Origin: Shinella sp032095155
GTDB lineage: Bacteria; Pseudomonadota; Alphaproteobacteria; Rhizobiales; Rhizobiaceae
Assembly: GCF_049199905.1 (NCBI RefSeq)
Contig: NZ_JBLZPK010000011.1
Span: 1-64,000, forward strand
Length of the DNA stretch: 64,000 bases
Reading direction: 5' to 3'
Below, one piece after another: positions 25,412-34,051 of the stretch (position 1 is the first letter of the stretch; each line of letters opens with the position of its first letter). The notes under the pieces are model-generated. The model was not told where the DNA came from. It searched no databases and worked only from the letters and a program-made list of their open reading frames with translations. A program made the translations under genes and the position numbers.

Positions 25412-26512
25412 CTAGTCACTGTTGCTCTTTATCGCGTCTGCCGTTGCTCCGAGCGTGTCGGCGACGAAGGCGCCACGTGCGCCCATGGCAAGCGGTGGAC
25501 CTGTCGTGGTGTCCCGCGCCGTCTGATTTTCGATTTCCGCATTCAGCTCCGCCCCCACAATCAGAATGCCGACCGAAAGCCAAATCCAGATGAGGAGACC
25601 CATCAGGGCACCAAACGCACCATAGGCAGCGTTATAGTCGGCGAAATTGCTGAGATAGAAGGAGAAGCCGACGGACATGGCGATCCACGCGACCACCGTC
25701 AGCGCTGCGCCCCATGTCAGCCACCGTAGACGCGCCGGCGAGCGGCTTGGCCCATATCGGTAGATACAGGTCACGGCGGCAAAAGCGAGCCCCAGCAGGA
25801 TCGGCCAGCGTAGGATCAGGAGAAGCCGCTCGTCGGCGCCGTCCAGCCTGAGATATGCCAGGATGGCCGGCAAGACAGCAACAACGCCGATCAAAGCGCT
25901 GAGCCCCAATACCCCGCCGATGGTGAACACCAGCCCGATCAGGTTCCGCTTGACGAAACCGCGCTTTTCTTCCTCGTCATAGGCGACGTTCATCGCGTCG
26001 AAGATCGCGAGAACGCCGTTTCGTGTACTCCAAAGTGCGATGATCAGGCCAACGAAGAAGATCAATCCGAGGGTTCGGTCCCGACTGGCGGCAAGATTGG
26101 CGATCTGATCGGCGACGATCTCGAAGGAACCAAGCGGAAGAAGCGAGGCCAAGGCGTTCAGGTGATCTGCCATGGTCGATGGATCGGCGACAAGGCCATA
26201 GAGCGACACCAAAGCCGCCAGGGCGGGAAAGATGGCGAGTAGCAGATGGAAGGTTGCACCGGCTGAGATAAGCATCACCCGGTCGGTCGAGACCTCATGG
26301 AACACCCGCCAGAAGACATCGCGAAGACCTCGGGCCGGGATTGATTCCGGAACCTCGGCTTCGCGGCCATGCGCATCGACTTCATGCTTATCAGGAACCA
26401 GTCCGGACGCCCGCCATGTCGGCGCAGCCACCCAGAGCGCCGCGCCGGCAAGTGCCATCAATGCGACTATCGATGTCAGCCGAGTCGAGCTGGCGCGATG
26501 ACCTTTCGGCAT
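25412..26512 (-). CDS. YihY/BrkB-family inner membrane protein
   Basis: A 366-residue protein with about seven hydrophobic segments and the family motifs RVMLISAGATFHLLLAIFPA, IALWSTRNGVLAIFDAMNVAY and FGALMGLLIWIWLS. The family was once called ribonuclease BN, which is wrong for these members. It is thought to be a transporter or envelope protein. An extra hydrophobic segment lies at residues 12-30. The DUF4142 gene follows in the same direction after its own promoter. Confidence 0.87.
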   Translation of the reverse strand: MPKGHRASSTRLTSIVALMALAGAALWVAAPTWRASGLVPDKHEVDAHGREAEVPESIPARGLRDVFWRVFHEVSTDRVMLISAGATFHLLLAIFPALAALVSLYGLVADPSTMADHLNALASLLPLGSFEIVADQIANLAASRDRTLGLIFFVGLIIALWSTRNGVLAIFDAMNVAYDEEEKRGFVKRNLIGLVFTIGGVLGLSALIGVVAVLPAILAYLRLDGADERLLLILRWPILLGLAFAAVTCIYRYGPSRSPARLRWLTWGAALTVVAWIAMSVGFSFYLSNFADYNAAYGAFGALMGLLIWIWLSVGILIVGAELNAEIENQTARDTTTGPPLAMGARGAFVADTLGATADAIKSNSD

Positions 26513-26536
26513 CTCACTGACGACCGGGGCGGACTG

Positions 26537-27004
26537 TCATCGATAGTCTCTACTTCTGGCGCCATACCCGGCGCCGAGAATAAAAGACAGTGCGGTAGCG
26601 AGGCCGACGGTCACCAGAGGTCGTTCGCGCATTATCTGTTCGACACGGCGTTCGATCGCGCTGGCTTTGGCGCGTGCGGTGCCACTGACGTCGAAGGTAG
26701 TAGCACGGAAGCGGTCACGGAGGTTCTCCAGATCGCGTCGTATCTCGTGAAGCACGGCAGCATGATCATCTGTCGATGCCGAGGGATTGTTGGACGGGTG
26801 GAGCCCCAGACGTTCACTTTCGTGGGGCTCGGCCGGCGCCGCTATTGAATCGGTTGCAGTAGCGGTGTGCGTCACGGAAACCGGGTCGGATGCGGGAAAG
26901 GTATCCTCCAGTCCCTTGTCGAGCCTGGTCTTGCGTTTTGCCGTCTGTTCCGCCCGCTCGTTCAGCAACGATATCACGGCGGGTGAAACGGATTCATTGT
27001 CCAT
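26537..27004 (-). CDS. Membrane-anchored DUF883/ElaB-like protein
   Basis: The protein has 155 residues from the ATG at 27004, which GGAGG precedes by 5 bases. The N-terminal part carries the common small-protein signature LDKGLEDTFPASDPVSVT. The middle is a charged helix (LHEIRRDLENLRDRF, RAKASAIERRVEQIM). The end is a single hydrophobic helix (LVTVGLATALSFILGAGYG) as in ElaB/DUF883 proteins, which bind membranes and ribosomes in enterobacteria. It is located upstream of the BrkB gene in the same direction. Confidence 0.7.
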   Translation of the reverse strand: MDNESVSPAVISLLNERAEQTAKRKTRLDKGLEDTFPASDPVSVTHTATATDSIAAPAEPHESERLGLHPSNNPSASTDDHAAVLHEIRRDLENLRDRFRATTFDVSGTARAKASAIERRVEQIMRERPLVTVGLATALSFILGAGYGARSRDYR

Positions 27005-27033
27005 GCGTGCCTCCATAAATTCGAGTGGTCAGA

Positions 27034-27321
27034 TCAGCTTGAGAACGGTCTGCCCTCGACAGAAGAGAGTTTTGAAACCGGCGGCGCGTCGCTTTGCAAA
27101 TCGGGGAACGCCCATGCCTGCCAGGCGGCGGTGCTGGTTGTCACGAAACTGGCCCATGCGAGGGCGGGAAGGAAGGCGAGGCTCAAGCCGATATCAGCCA
27201 GTTCGTTCCAAGCCTGCAGCCCGCTTGGTGAGACGGCTTCCTGCGCATCGGATGTGGTGTCGGGGGAGGGGTAGGCTATCACACCGCGGGGGATGGTCTC
27301 ACCGATTGGGTTTATGGTCAT
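27034..27321 (-). CDS. Small hypothetical protein with one hydrophobic segment
   Basis: A 95-residue protein with a hydrophobic stretch around 48-72 (LSLAFLPALAWASFV) and a ribosome site GGAGACCAG before the ATG. A symmetric EcfG-type promoter lies 30 bp upstream. No family is recognised. The ORF is supported mainly by the promoter, the ribosome site and the non-overlapping position. Confidence 0.5.
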   Translation of the reverse strand: MTINPIGETIPRGVIAYPSPDTTSDAQEAVSPSGLQAWNELADIGLSLAFLPALAWASFVTTSTAAWQAWAFPDLQSDAPPVSKLSSVEGRPFSS

Positions 27322-27349
27322 CGTCTGGTCTCCATCTCATGATCGCAAA

Positions 27350-27377
27350 GGAACCAAGGTCTTGGATCGGAAGTTCC
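27350..27377. promoter_or_regulatory. Symmetric, possibly divergent EcfG-type promoter
   Basis: The 28-bp stretch begins GGAAC-C and ends G-GTTCC, so the same element reads GGAAC-N17-(A/G)GTT on both strands. It could serve the minus-strand gene starting at 27321 and the DUF763 gene on the plus strand (start at 27566, nearly 190 bp away). Confidence 0.45.
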
Positions 27378-27565
27378 CCACCGGGCAAATTTTGCGAGCA
27401 ACGATCGCTGGCGCAGAGGGTTATTGCGCTTGCTCCTTGCGTCTGGGCGACGCTGTCCCGTCAGCGGATGTCAGTTGGATCAGACGTGTCGATAGAGCGG
27501 TGCGCGATGTTGTAGACTGGTCCTGCACTGTCTATCTGTCGTTGGGTATTTCAGAGGTCACGACA

Positions 27566-28828
27566 TTGGCGAAACGCGCAGGAAGCGCCGATCTTCCCCT
27601 GCATGGCGGGAAAGTTCCGAGATGGCTCGGGGATCGTATGACGCGGCTCGGTGCGGTCATCACCGAGGCGATCGTTCATCACTATGGGCGTGATGACTAT
27701 CTGCGCCGGCTGGCCAATCCGTTCTGGTTCCAGTCCTTCGGCGCCGTCATGGGAATGGACTGGCATTCCTCGGGGATAACGACCAGCGTTCTCGGCGCCT
27801 TGAAGCGCGGCCTGGTTCCGCTCTCCGGTGAGCTGGGCCTTCATGTCTGCGGCGGGCGCGGCGCCCAGTCGCGCAAGACGCCGGGCGAACTGATGAGCAT
27901 CGGTGATCGCGTCGGCCTTGACGGTGTGAGACTTTCTACGACGAGCCGATTGGTCGCAAAGGTCGATAGTGCCGCAGTGCAGGACGGGTTCGACCTCTAT
28001 TTGCACGGATTTGTGGTTGCCGACGACGGGAAATGGGTTGTCGTGCAGCAGGGCATGAACGGCGACAGACGTCAGGCTCGGCGGTATCACTGGCTATCCG
28101 AGGGGCTGAACGGTTTTCTCGACTCGCCGCATGCCGCCATCGAGGGGAGGGACCAGGGGGAAATCGTCAATCTTGCCGACACGCGCGCCAAGCCCTCGCG
28201 CGAGAGGCAACTCGATCTTCTTGCAACGCTCGGGCCGGACCGTATCATCCGCGAGCTGGCCTTGATCGAAAAAGCACCGGCAATCAGCGTGAAGAAAGGC
28301 GACGCCCAACTCACCTTGCCGCATCTTGTTATGCCGGCGCACCACGATGTCCGCGAAAGCGACATCAACATGCGGCGTCTGCATGGCAATCTCGCTGCGG
28401 CAGCGGAGCGCGGACCGGTCGACTTCGAGGGGCTACTCCTCACGCCGGGCGTGGGTGCACGCACCCTTCAGGCTCTCGCACTGGTGGCCGAGGTTGTGCA
28501 CGGAGCACCCTGCCGCTTTTCTGATCCCGCCCGGTTTTCGCTCGCACATGGTGGTAAGGATAGACACCCGTTTCCGGTGCCATTGAAAGTGTATGACGAG
28601 ACGATCGGCGTGATGAAATCCGCGGTCCGCAAGGCGAGGTTGGGGGTGGAAGAGGAATTGGAGGCGCTGAAGCGGCTTGACGAGCAAAGCCGTCAACTCG
28701 AACGCTATGTGACGGGGCCGGATTTGAAGGAGATCGTCGCCGGGGAATTTCGCCGTTCGGCCGCCATCGACGGACGCAGCGTGTTCGGCTGGGAACGTGA
28801 TTTCGGGAAGTCGAATTCAGACGATTAG
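27566..28828 (+). CDS. DUF763 family protein
   Basis: A protein of 420 residues from the TTG at 27566, chosen because AGGT lies 8 bases upstream and family members start with KRxGSADLPLHGG. Characteristic blocks are GSADLPLHGGKVPRWL, AVMGMDWHSSGITTSV, and LHVCGGRGAQSRKTP. Near residues 285-310 LLLTPGVGARTLQALAL looks like a helix-hairpin-helix DNA-binding element. The family (COG1415) has no proven activity. The histidine- and glutamine-rich conserved blocks and the hairpin suggest a nucleic-acid enzyme. The C-terminus is coiled-coil-like. Confidence 0.8.
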   Translation: MAKRAGSADLPLHGGKVPRWLGDRMTRLGAVITEAIVHHYGRDDYLRRLANPFWFQSFGAVMGMDWHSSGITTSVLGALKRGLVPLSGELGLHVCGGRGAQSRKTPGELMSIGDRVGLDGVRLSTTSRLVAKVDSAAVQDGFDLYLHGFVVADDGKWVVVQQGMNGDRRQARRYHWLSEGLNGFLDSPHAAIEGRDQGEIVNLADTRAKPSRERQLDLLATLGPDRIIRELALIEKAPAISVKKGDAQLTLPHLVMPAHHDVRESDINMRRLHGNLAAAAERGPVDFEGLLLTPGVGARTLQALALVAEVVHGAPCRFSDPARFSLAHGGKDRHPFPVPLKVYDETIGVMKSAVRKARLGVEEELEALKRLDEQSRQLERYVTGPDLKEIVAGEFRRSAAIDGRSVFGWERDFGKSNSDD

Positions 28829-28877
28829 GCTTTTGTGAGCGCGATGTTGTCCATGCGACGAGGGATACTTCGGTCTG

Positions 28878-29752
28878 TCAGCATTTTTCCTGCCGGCAGT
28901 CTCGGAGAAAGAATGCAGTCAATGCTTCCGCCAGGTCCTCCGGCGCTTCTTCGGCTACATGGTGTGCACAATCGATGCCGTGGCCCGTTACCTGCAATTC
29001 CGCCCAAGGTTGCCACACGGCAAGGACATCGCCGTAGATTTTTCACAGGTCGTCTCGTAGCGACCAAATGACGTGCAACGGGCAGGCCAACTTCCGTCCT
29101 GCGGTCCGATCTTCGCGGTCATGAATATGGTCGATGAACAGACCAGCGCGATAGTCCCCAAGCATGCCCTTAACGGTGTCAGGGTTATTGATCGCTGCCA
29201 TGAAGTCCGCGAAATTTTCCGGTCCGAGCTCATCCTTTGAGCCACCGTACCATGCGGCAGGGTCCGCCATGATCGCCTGCTCGGGCTTGTCTGGCTGTCC
29301 GAAAAAGAACCAGTGCCACCAGCGCGACGCAAACTCTGCGTTGCAGCGCTCGAGCGCCTCCAGGATCGGCACGCCGTCAAGGATTGCCAGCTTTGCTATG
29401 CGGTCAGGTCCATTGCGGCCCGAAACGCCGTGTAGCTACCCCGGTCGTGGCCAGCTAGGTTGAACGTTGGAAAGCCGAGGTGATCCATGAGCGCGATACA
29501 GTCGCGCGCCTTTGCGCGCTTCGAGGATGCAACGTAGTTATGTGCATCACTTGGCTGGCTCGATTGGCCGAAGCCGCGAAGATTAGGGCAGACTACAGTG
29601 AAATGCCAGCGAGGAACGGCGCGACCCGATATCAGGTCGTATGGGTACGTGGATGGCCATGCAAGAGGAGAAGAGGCGGGCCCGAACCTCCATATCGAAC
29701 GCGTAGGGTCGCTTCCGGCAATGTGATCATCTCGAGCGTGAAAGTTAAACAT
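28878..29752 (-). pseudogene. Alpha/beta hydrolase (haloacetate dehalogenase-like), multiply broken
   Basis: Joined over frames, the gene encodes a typical hydrolase: LLLLHGHPRTHT, FTVVCPNLRGFGQSS, the nucleophile elbow AGHDRGSY, ILDGVPILEALER, RWWHWFFFGQPDKPE, the acid region HVIWSLRDDL and the His region DCAHHVAEEAP. Lesions seen are frameshifts and a stop near the HGHP segment (~29610-29690), a 4-base loss at about 29400 (expected DHPDR reads DLT), and an in-frame TGA at 29043-29045. It is clearly a pseudogene. Confidence 0.75.
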
Positions 29753-30004
29753 TTATGGGCGACCCGTTGGATGAGTGCAGATTGTCGTGCGGCAGCAGGA
29801 CGACCGGAGCGCCCACGTGTCTATCCCGGCTATCACAGTCCTTTGGTGCCTGATGCGTAAGTCCATGCTTTGCCTCCAATTGGAGGAGCGCAAAGCATGG
29901 CAAATGGTTCCGGCGAGCGCACTTGTGAAGGTGCACAAAGATCACTGATGCCCAATTGTGTCTTCCGCTGCCTCGACTATCCTGACACTGCAAAAGGAGG
30001 ACGC

Positions 30005-30355
30005 ATGACAGGGCACCTCATCTATTCCATCAGCGTCGCGAGCGTTTACCCCCACTACATCACGAAGGCGGAAAAGAAGGGACGCACGAAGGACGAGGTC
30101 GACGAAATCGTCTGCTGGCTCACCGGCTACAGCCGTGAAGCTTTGAACGAGCATCTGGTACAGAAAACGAGTTTCGAGGATTTCTTTGCCGAAGCGCCGG
30201 AACTGAACCCATCCCGGTCCTTGATCAAAGGCGTGATCTGCGGAATCCGTGTCGAGGATATCCAGGAGCCGCTCATGCGGGAAATCCGATATCTGGACAA
30301 GTTGATCGACGAACTCGCGAAGGGAAAGGCGATGGAGAAGATCCTGCGCGCATAA
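30005..30355 (+). CDS. DUF2200 family protein
   Basis: A 116-residue protein with a strong ribosome site (AAAGGAGGACGC) before the ATG at 30005. Family blocks are SVASVYPHYITKAEKKGRTK, VICWLTGY-like DEIVCWLTGY, and IKGVICGIRVEDI. DUF2200 members are small proteins of unknown role with a helical fold. The spacer 29753-30004 before it shows no other gene and no clear promoter. Confidence 0.85.
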   Translation: MTGHLIYSISVASVYPHYITKAEKKGRTKDEVDEIVCWLTGYSREALNEHLVQKTSFEDFFAEAPELNPSRSLIKGVICGIRVEDIQEPLMREIRYLDKLIDELAKGKAMEKILRA

Positions 30356-30365
30356 GGATCGGCCC

Positions 30366-30390
30366 GGAACCTGTGGGTGTCCTTACCGCT
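30366..30390 (+). promoter_or_regulatory. Possible EcfG-type promoter (weak)
   Basis: GGAAC (30366-30370), 16 bp and CGCT (30387-30390), with one mismatch in the -10 box, 34 bp before the DUF899 start. Confidence 0.35.
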
Positions 30391-30423
30391 CCATGCATGG
30401 AAAACCCATTCAGGGAGAACACC

Positions 30424-31180
30424 ATGCCCAAACAGGAAGGGTCCGGCGTGCCCGCGCCATTCATGTGCGAACCGATCGGTGGCTTCGATGTGGTTTCGGA
30501 CGAGGAATGGAAGGCCGCTCGAGAGGCGTTGCTTGTGGAGGAGATGGCCTTGATGAAGGCCAAGGATCGCCTGGCGGCCAAGCGCTGGCGCTTGCCGGTC
30601 ACTCAGATCGACCGCGACTACAAATTCCAAGGCGCCAATGGCGACGTGGATCTGCTCGGCCTGTTCAAGGGACGGCGACAGCTTATGTCGATCGCTTCTT
30701 CTATGCACCCGATGTCGAAAACTGGCCGGATGGCGCTTGTAGCGGCTGCTCGTTGTTTGCGGATACCATCGTCCATCCAGCCCATGTTGCCGCCCGCGAC
30801 ACAACTCTCGTCTTCGTCACCGCAGCGCCCATCGAGATGATCGAGCGCCTGCGCGAGCGAATGCGGTGGGGCCACATCCCGTTCTTCTCGCTCCCGGACG
30901 ACAGCTTCTCCTGGGATTTTGGTGTTGAGGAACAGTTCGGCATCAATGTTTTTATCCGGCGCGGCGACCGTATCTTCCGCACCTACTTTTTGAATGGCCG
31001 CTGTATCGAGGATATAGGACCGGTCTGGTCATTTCTCGATATGACGCCGCTCGGCAGGAGAGCTGGCAAGATGTTCCAAGCGGGCGCCCCCAAGGCGATC
31101 CCTACATTTGGTGGCGTCTCCACGACAACTACGGCTCGGTTGCCGAGCCCCGGTTAGGCGAGACCGGCCGGACCGCGTGA
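30424..31180 (+). pseudogene. DUF899 (thioredoxin-like) gene with two frameshifts
   Basis: The ATG at 30424 opens a DUF899 protein. The first frame gives DEEWKAAREALLVEEMALMK and ends the block LLGLFKGRRQL. The next frame continues RFFYAPDVENWPDGACSGC, with the family Cys pair. It runs through FFSLPDDSFSWDFGVEEQFG to WSFLDMTPLGR. A third frame then continues ESWQDVPSGRPQGD and WWRLHDNYG to a stop at 31178-31180. One base is missing near 30686 and the frame shifts again near 31055. Either the gene is decaying or the assembly has indel errors here. Confidence 0.7.
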
Positions 31181-31270
31181 AGGCATCAACCTCGGCAATG
31201 CCTGAGGCGCGCAATTCGGACAGCACGTCCAGGGTGCGACCGTCGCCTACCGGTGGACTGACAGGTGATT

Positions 31271-31498
31271 TTATCCGTCGCGGGTATAGAAGGTGCGCGC
31301 GGTCGCTTCCACGATTGGTCGGTGCTTTTGCGGATCGAACGTGACCGCCGGAAACGTTTCGAAGAGATATTTTGCGAACTCTTCTTTCGCTTCTTCCGTC
31401 GCTTCGAACCATGGTTCTGCGACGATCTCGTCAAAAACCTGTTTCAGTGCGGCAAGCTCTTCCGGCTTAAACGTGCCTTTGCTCAAATACGATTCCAT
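31271..31498 (-). CDS. Small protein, second copy of a paralogous pair
   Basis: 75 residues from the ATG at 31498. It shares SKGTFxPEELAALKxxFDE, PWF, FAKYLFETFPAVTFDP and FYTRD with the protein at 19839-20069. The two copies are about 11 kb apart, and both are on the minus strand. Confidence 0.7.
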   Translation of the reverse strand: MESYLSKGTFKPEELAALKQVFDEIVAEPWFEATEEAKEEFAKYLFETFPAVTFDPQKHRPIVEATARTFYTRDG

Positions 31499-31853
31499 TG
31501 CCGCACCCCACAGCGGTCCATAGCGCACGAGTTACTGTCGGCCCAAGGTTCAGGTGCTGGGCTGACGTCCCTAGAATATGCTCTTCCAGAGCAGAGTCCA
31601 ATCCTTCCGGGATCTTGCATCGGTATCCTCTCTATCGGCGCGCCGTAGCCCTCCATCACTGCGTGAATTTCAGCAGAGGGTTGTGCAAGGCAAACGAAAC
31701 ACCCTTACGTATATCGGGCTATTTTCCCTAATTTCCGAGGAACTCTATTCTCCGGTGAAACCCATCACCGCCGTTCGCGTTACAGACCTGTGCCTCCGAC
31801 AGTCGGGAGGCCGCTCGGCGATGTATGCTGATGCCAACGGAGGTTCATGTGCG

Positions 31854-32075
31854 ATGACGATTGAGCTGCGCAACCGCGATGAACTTGGCCCTATCATCGA
31901 CGAGAAAATAACGGCGCTCGTCCGGGAGATGGTGGATGCGAACTGGAGCGCGGAGGACGTCGCCTTTTCGATCGAGGACGTTCTGCGACGGAAATGGCTC
32001 AATCAGGCGGACGCGTTGCGCCGGGCTCGCACGGCGCTTCCGGACGATTTTGTTTCGGACGGAAATGAAGGCTAG
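31854..32075 (+). CDS. Small hypothetical protein
   Basis: A 73-residue, mostly helical protein (ELGPIIDEKITALVREMVDA, then VAFSIEDVLRRKWLNQADAL). A GGAGG ribosome site lies 10 bases before the ATG at 31854. No named family is recognised. The next gene overlaps its end by 11 bp. Confidence 0.6.
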   Translation: MTIELRNRDELGPIIDEKITALVREMVDANWSAEDVAFSIEDVLRRKWLNQADALRRARTALPDDFVSDGNEG

Positions 32076-32313
32076 CGGGATGGGCGCGAAAACGGGAAAT
32101 CCCATGCCATCGACCTTCCAGGTCATCGCCCTGAGTTCGCTCGATCCAACCGGGGCCGACACGCACGACGAACCCAAGCTGGTCTTTCCGGACGCTCTCA
32201 AAACCGCGCAGGAGCTCAAGGCGCAGGGCAAGGCATTTCGTGTCGTGGCAGAGGGCGAATATGCCGCTGAACAGCGCGAGGCGTTTCACGATCTCGGCGC
32301 GCTTCTCGAATAG
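32065..32313 (+). CDS. Small hypothetical protein
   Basis: 82 residues from the ATG at 32065. Starts at 32077 or 32104 are possible. The conserved-looking core is STFQVIALSSLDPTGADTHD followed by a charged helix (DALKTAQELKAQGKAFRVVA). No domain is recognised. Translation is probably coupled to the preceding gene. Confidence 0.55.
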   Translation: MKASGMGAKTGNPMPSTFQVIALSSLDPTGADTHDEPKLVFPDALKTAQELKAQGKAFRVVAEGEYAAEQREAFHDLGALLE

Positions 32314-32468
32314 AACATCGCGGGTAAACCTGCGTAATGCCGCACTAAACGACGGCGTGGCCTTACAATACGCGCAAACCGCGCTACGTGGTTGTATCTC
32401 GTGTCGTGGTTGAGTTCGCGCAGGCAAGATCCGCTCGGGGACGATGCGGTCCCGGAGGTACGATATTG

Positions 32469-33518
32469 ATGGAAAATGACGGTCGCGACGGCAATATTCC
32501 CCATGACGATCGATGGATCGCCGATAGTCTGCAAATGTCGGAAGCCTCCGCATGGCTTGCCGCCATCGTCGAGAATTCCGATGACGCTATTCTCAGCAAA
32601 ACGCTCGACGGCATCATAACGACCTGGAATCGGGGCGCTGAACGTCTATTCGGCTACGCGACCGACGAGGCGATCGGAAAACCCATCACACTGGTTATCC
32701 CGGAAGATCGGCACCATGAGGAGGAGGGCATCCTGCGCCGGCTGCGCGCCGGTGAGCGTATCGACCATTTCGAGACGGTTCGCCGCCGCAAGGATGGGGA
32801 GCTCATCGAGGTCTCGCTGACTGTTTCGCCTGTTCGCAACGCGGCCGGCGAGATCCTCGGCGCCTCCAAGATCGCCCGCGATATCACGGCACGAAAGAGG
32901 GCGGCGGCGCAGCAATCGATCCTGCTGCGCGAGATGCACCATCGCATCAAGAACCTGTTCACAATGGCGGCCTCGCTGATCTCGTTGAGCGCCAAGGCAT
33001 CGACGACCACGGCGGATCTTGCCGCCGATCTCAGCGCCCGCATGCAGGCCTTGGCGCGCGCCCATTCGCTGACGCTTCCCGACCTGAACAACGATCCCGG
33101 CGCCGAGACGGAGACGAGCTTCATCGCGCTGTTGAACGCCATCCTCGCGCCACACGAGCACCACCTCGGCTCGCGCATCTCCGTTTCCGGCACAGACGTT
33201 CCGATTACCGGCAATGCCCTGACATCCGCGGCGTTGCTGCTGCATGAACTGGCCACCAACGCTGCCAAGTACGGCGCCCTTTCTACGACCGACGGTCATC
33301 TGACAGTTTTGCTGGAGGTCTCCGATGACCTCTTGCACATGACCTGGGACGAACGCGGAATCCAAGCCGGCGAGCAAGACAGGCACGAGGGCTTCGGCTC
33401 GACCCTGGAGCGCGCCTCGCTTCAAGGACTTCGCGGCCAGCTGTCTCGGAACTGGCGGCCGGACGGACTTTCTCTCAGCCTAGAAATTCCCTTGCAACAG
33501 CTGTTCCCTCGGACCTGA
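32469..33518 (+). CDS. PAS-domain HWE/HisKA_2 sensor histidine kinase
   Basis: 349 residues from the ATG at 32469, with GGAGG 10 bases upstream. It has one PAS domain (about 25-140, with AIVENSDDAILSKTLDG and WNRGAERLFGY), the phosphoacceptor segment REMHHRIKNL (His ~157) and an HWE-type ATPase with the N-box HELATNAAKYGALS. There is no membrane segment, so it is a cytoplasmic sensor. HWE kinases in alphaproteobacteria often act on the PhyR-EcfG stress pathway, which would fit this region. The broken receiver gene downstream may have been its partner. Confidence 0.85.
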   Translation: MENDGRDGNIPHDDRWIADSLQMSEASAWLAAIVENSDDAILSKTLDGIITTWNRGAERLFGYATDEAIGKPITLVIPEDRHHEEEGILRRLRAGERIDHFETVRRRKDGELIEVSLTVSPVRNAAGEILGASKIARDITARKRAAAQQSILLREMHHRIKNLFTMAASLISLSAKASTTTADLAADLSARMQALARAHSLTLPDLNNDPGAETETSFIALLNAILAPHEHHLGSRISVSGTDVPITGNALTSAALLLHELATNAAKYGALSTTDGHLTVLLEVSDDLLHMTWDERGIQAGEQDRHEGFGSTLERASLQGLRGQLSRNWRPDGLSLSLEIPLQQLFPRT

Positions 33519-33584
33519 TCGCTATCCCGACTAATTCGCTGGCTATCGACATGAACAAACGCCCAAGATCGGTGTTTGTGGAAT

Positions 33585-33997
33585 ATGTCAAACTCCCAGA
33601 CTGCTCCATACGCGCTCGTCGTCGATGGCGATGTCTTCATCCTTCTCGATGCCTGCGACATGTTGCGAGACGCTGGATTCCGCGCGCTCGATGCGTCGAG
33701 CGTTGCGGCGGCGGTGACGCAGCTCGAAAGGCACGAGGGCGACATCGTGCTTCTGTTCACGGACGTCCAGATGCCTGGCGGGCGAGACGGCTTCGTCTTG
33801 CCCGCGAGGTCGCCGAGCGTTGGTCTTCGGTCAAGATACTTGTCGCCTCCGGCCGGATGATGCCGGAGCCCGGCCAGCTCCCCGATGGCGCAGTCTTCAT
33901 TCAGAAGCCGTTTAGCACGGACGTCGTCCATCAACGCTTGCTGGAAATCCTGCCGGATGGCGAAAAGCCGGAGCCGCTCAAACGCAAGGAAGCGTGA
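33585..33997 (+). pseudogene. Single-domain response regulator with a frameshift
   Basis: The first frame reads YALVVDGDVFILLDACDML, then LLFTDVQMPGGRDGF (phosphoacceptor Asp in FTDVQMP). The other frame continues LAREVAERWSSVKILVASG and AVFIQKPFS, with the conserved Lys. The break is at about 33800, where GTCTTGCCCGCG fits GTCTTGGCCCGC with one G lost. The receiver would otherwise be complete (~136 residues). It follows the histidine kinase by ~66 bp. Confidence 0.7.
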
Positions 33998-34051
33998 GCT
34001 GAACCCCAGTGGGCGCGGTTCGGAGCGCCGCGTGGTCAAGAGGAGATTGAG

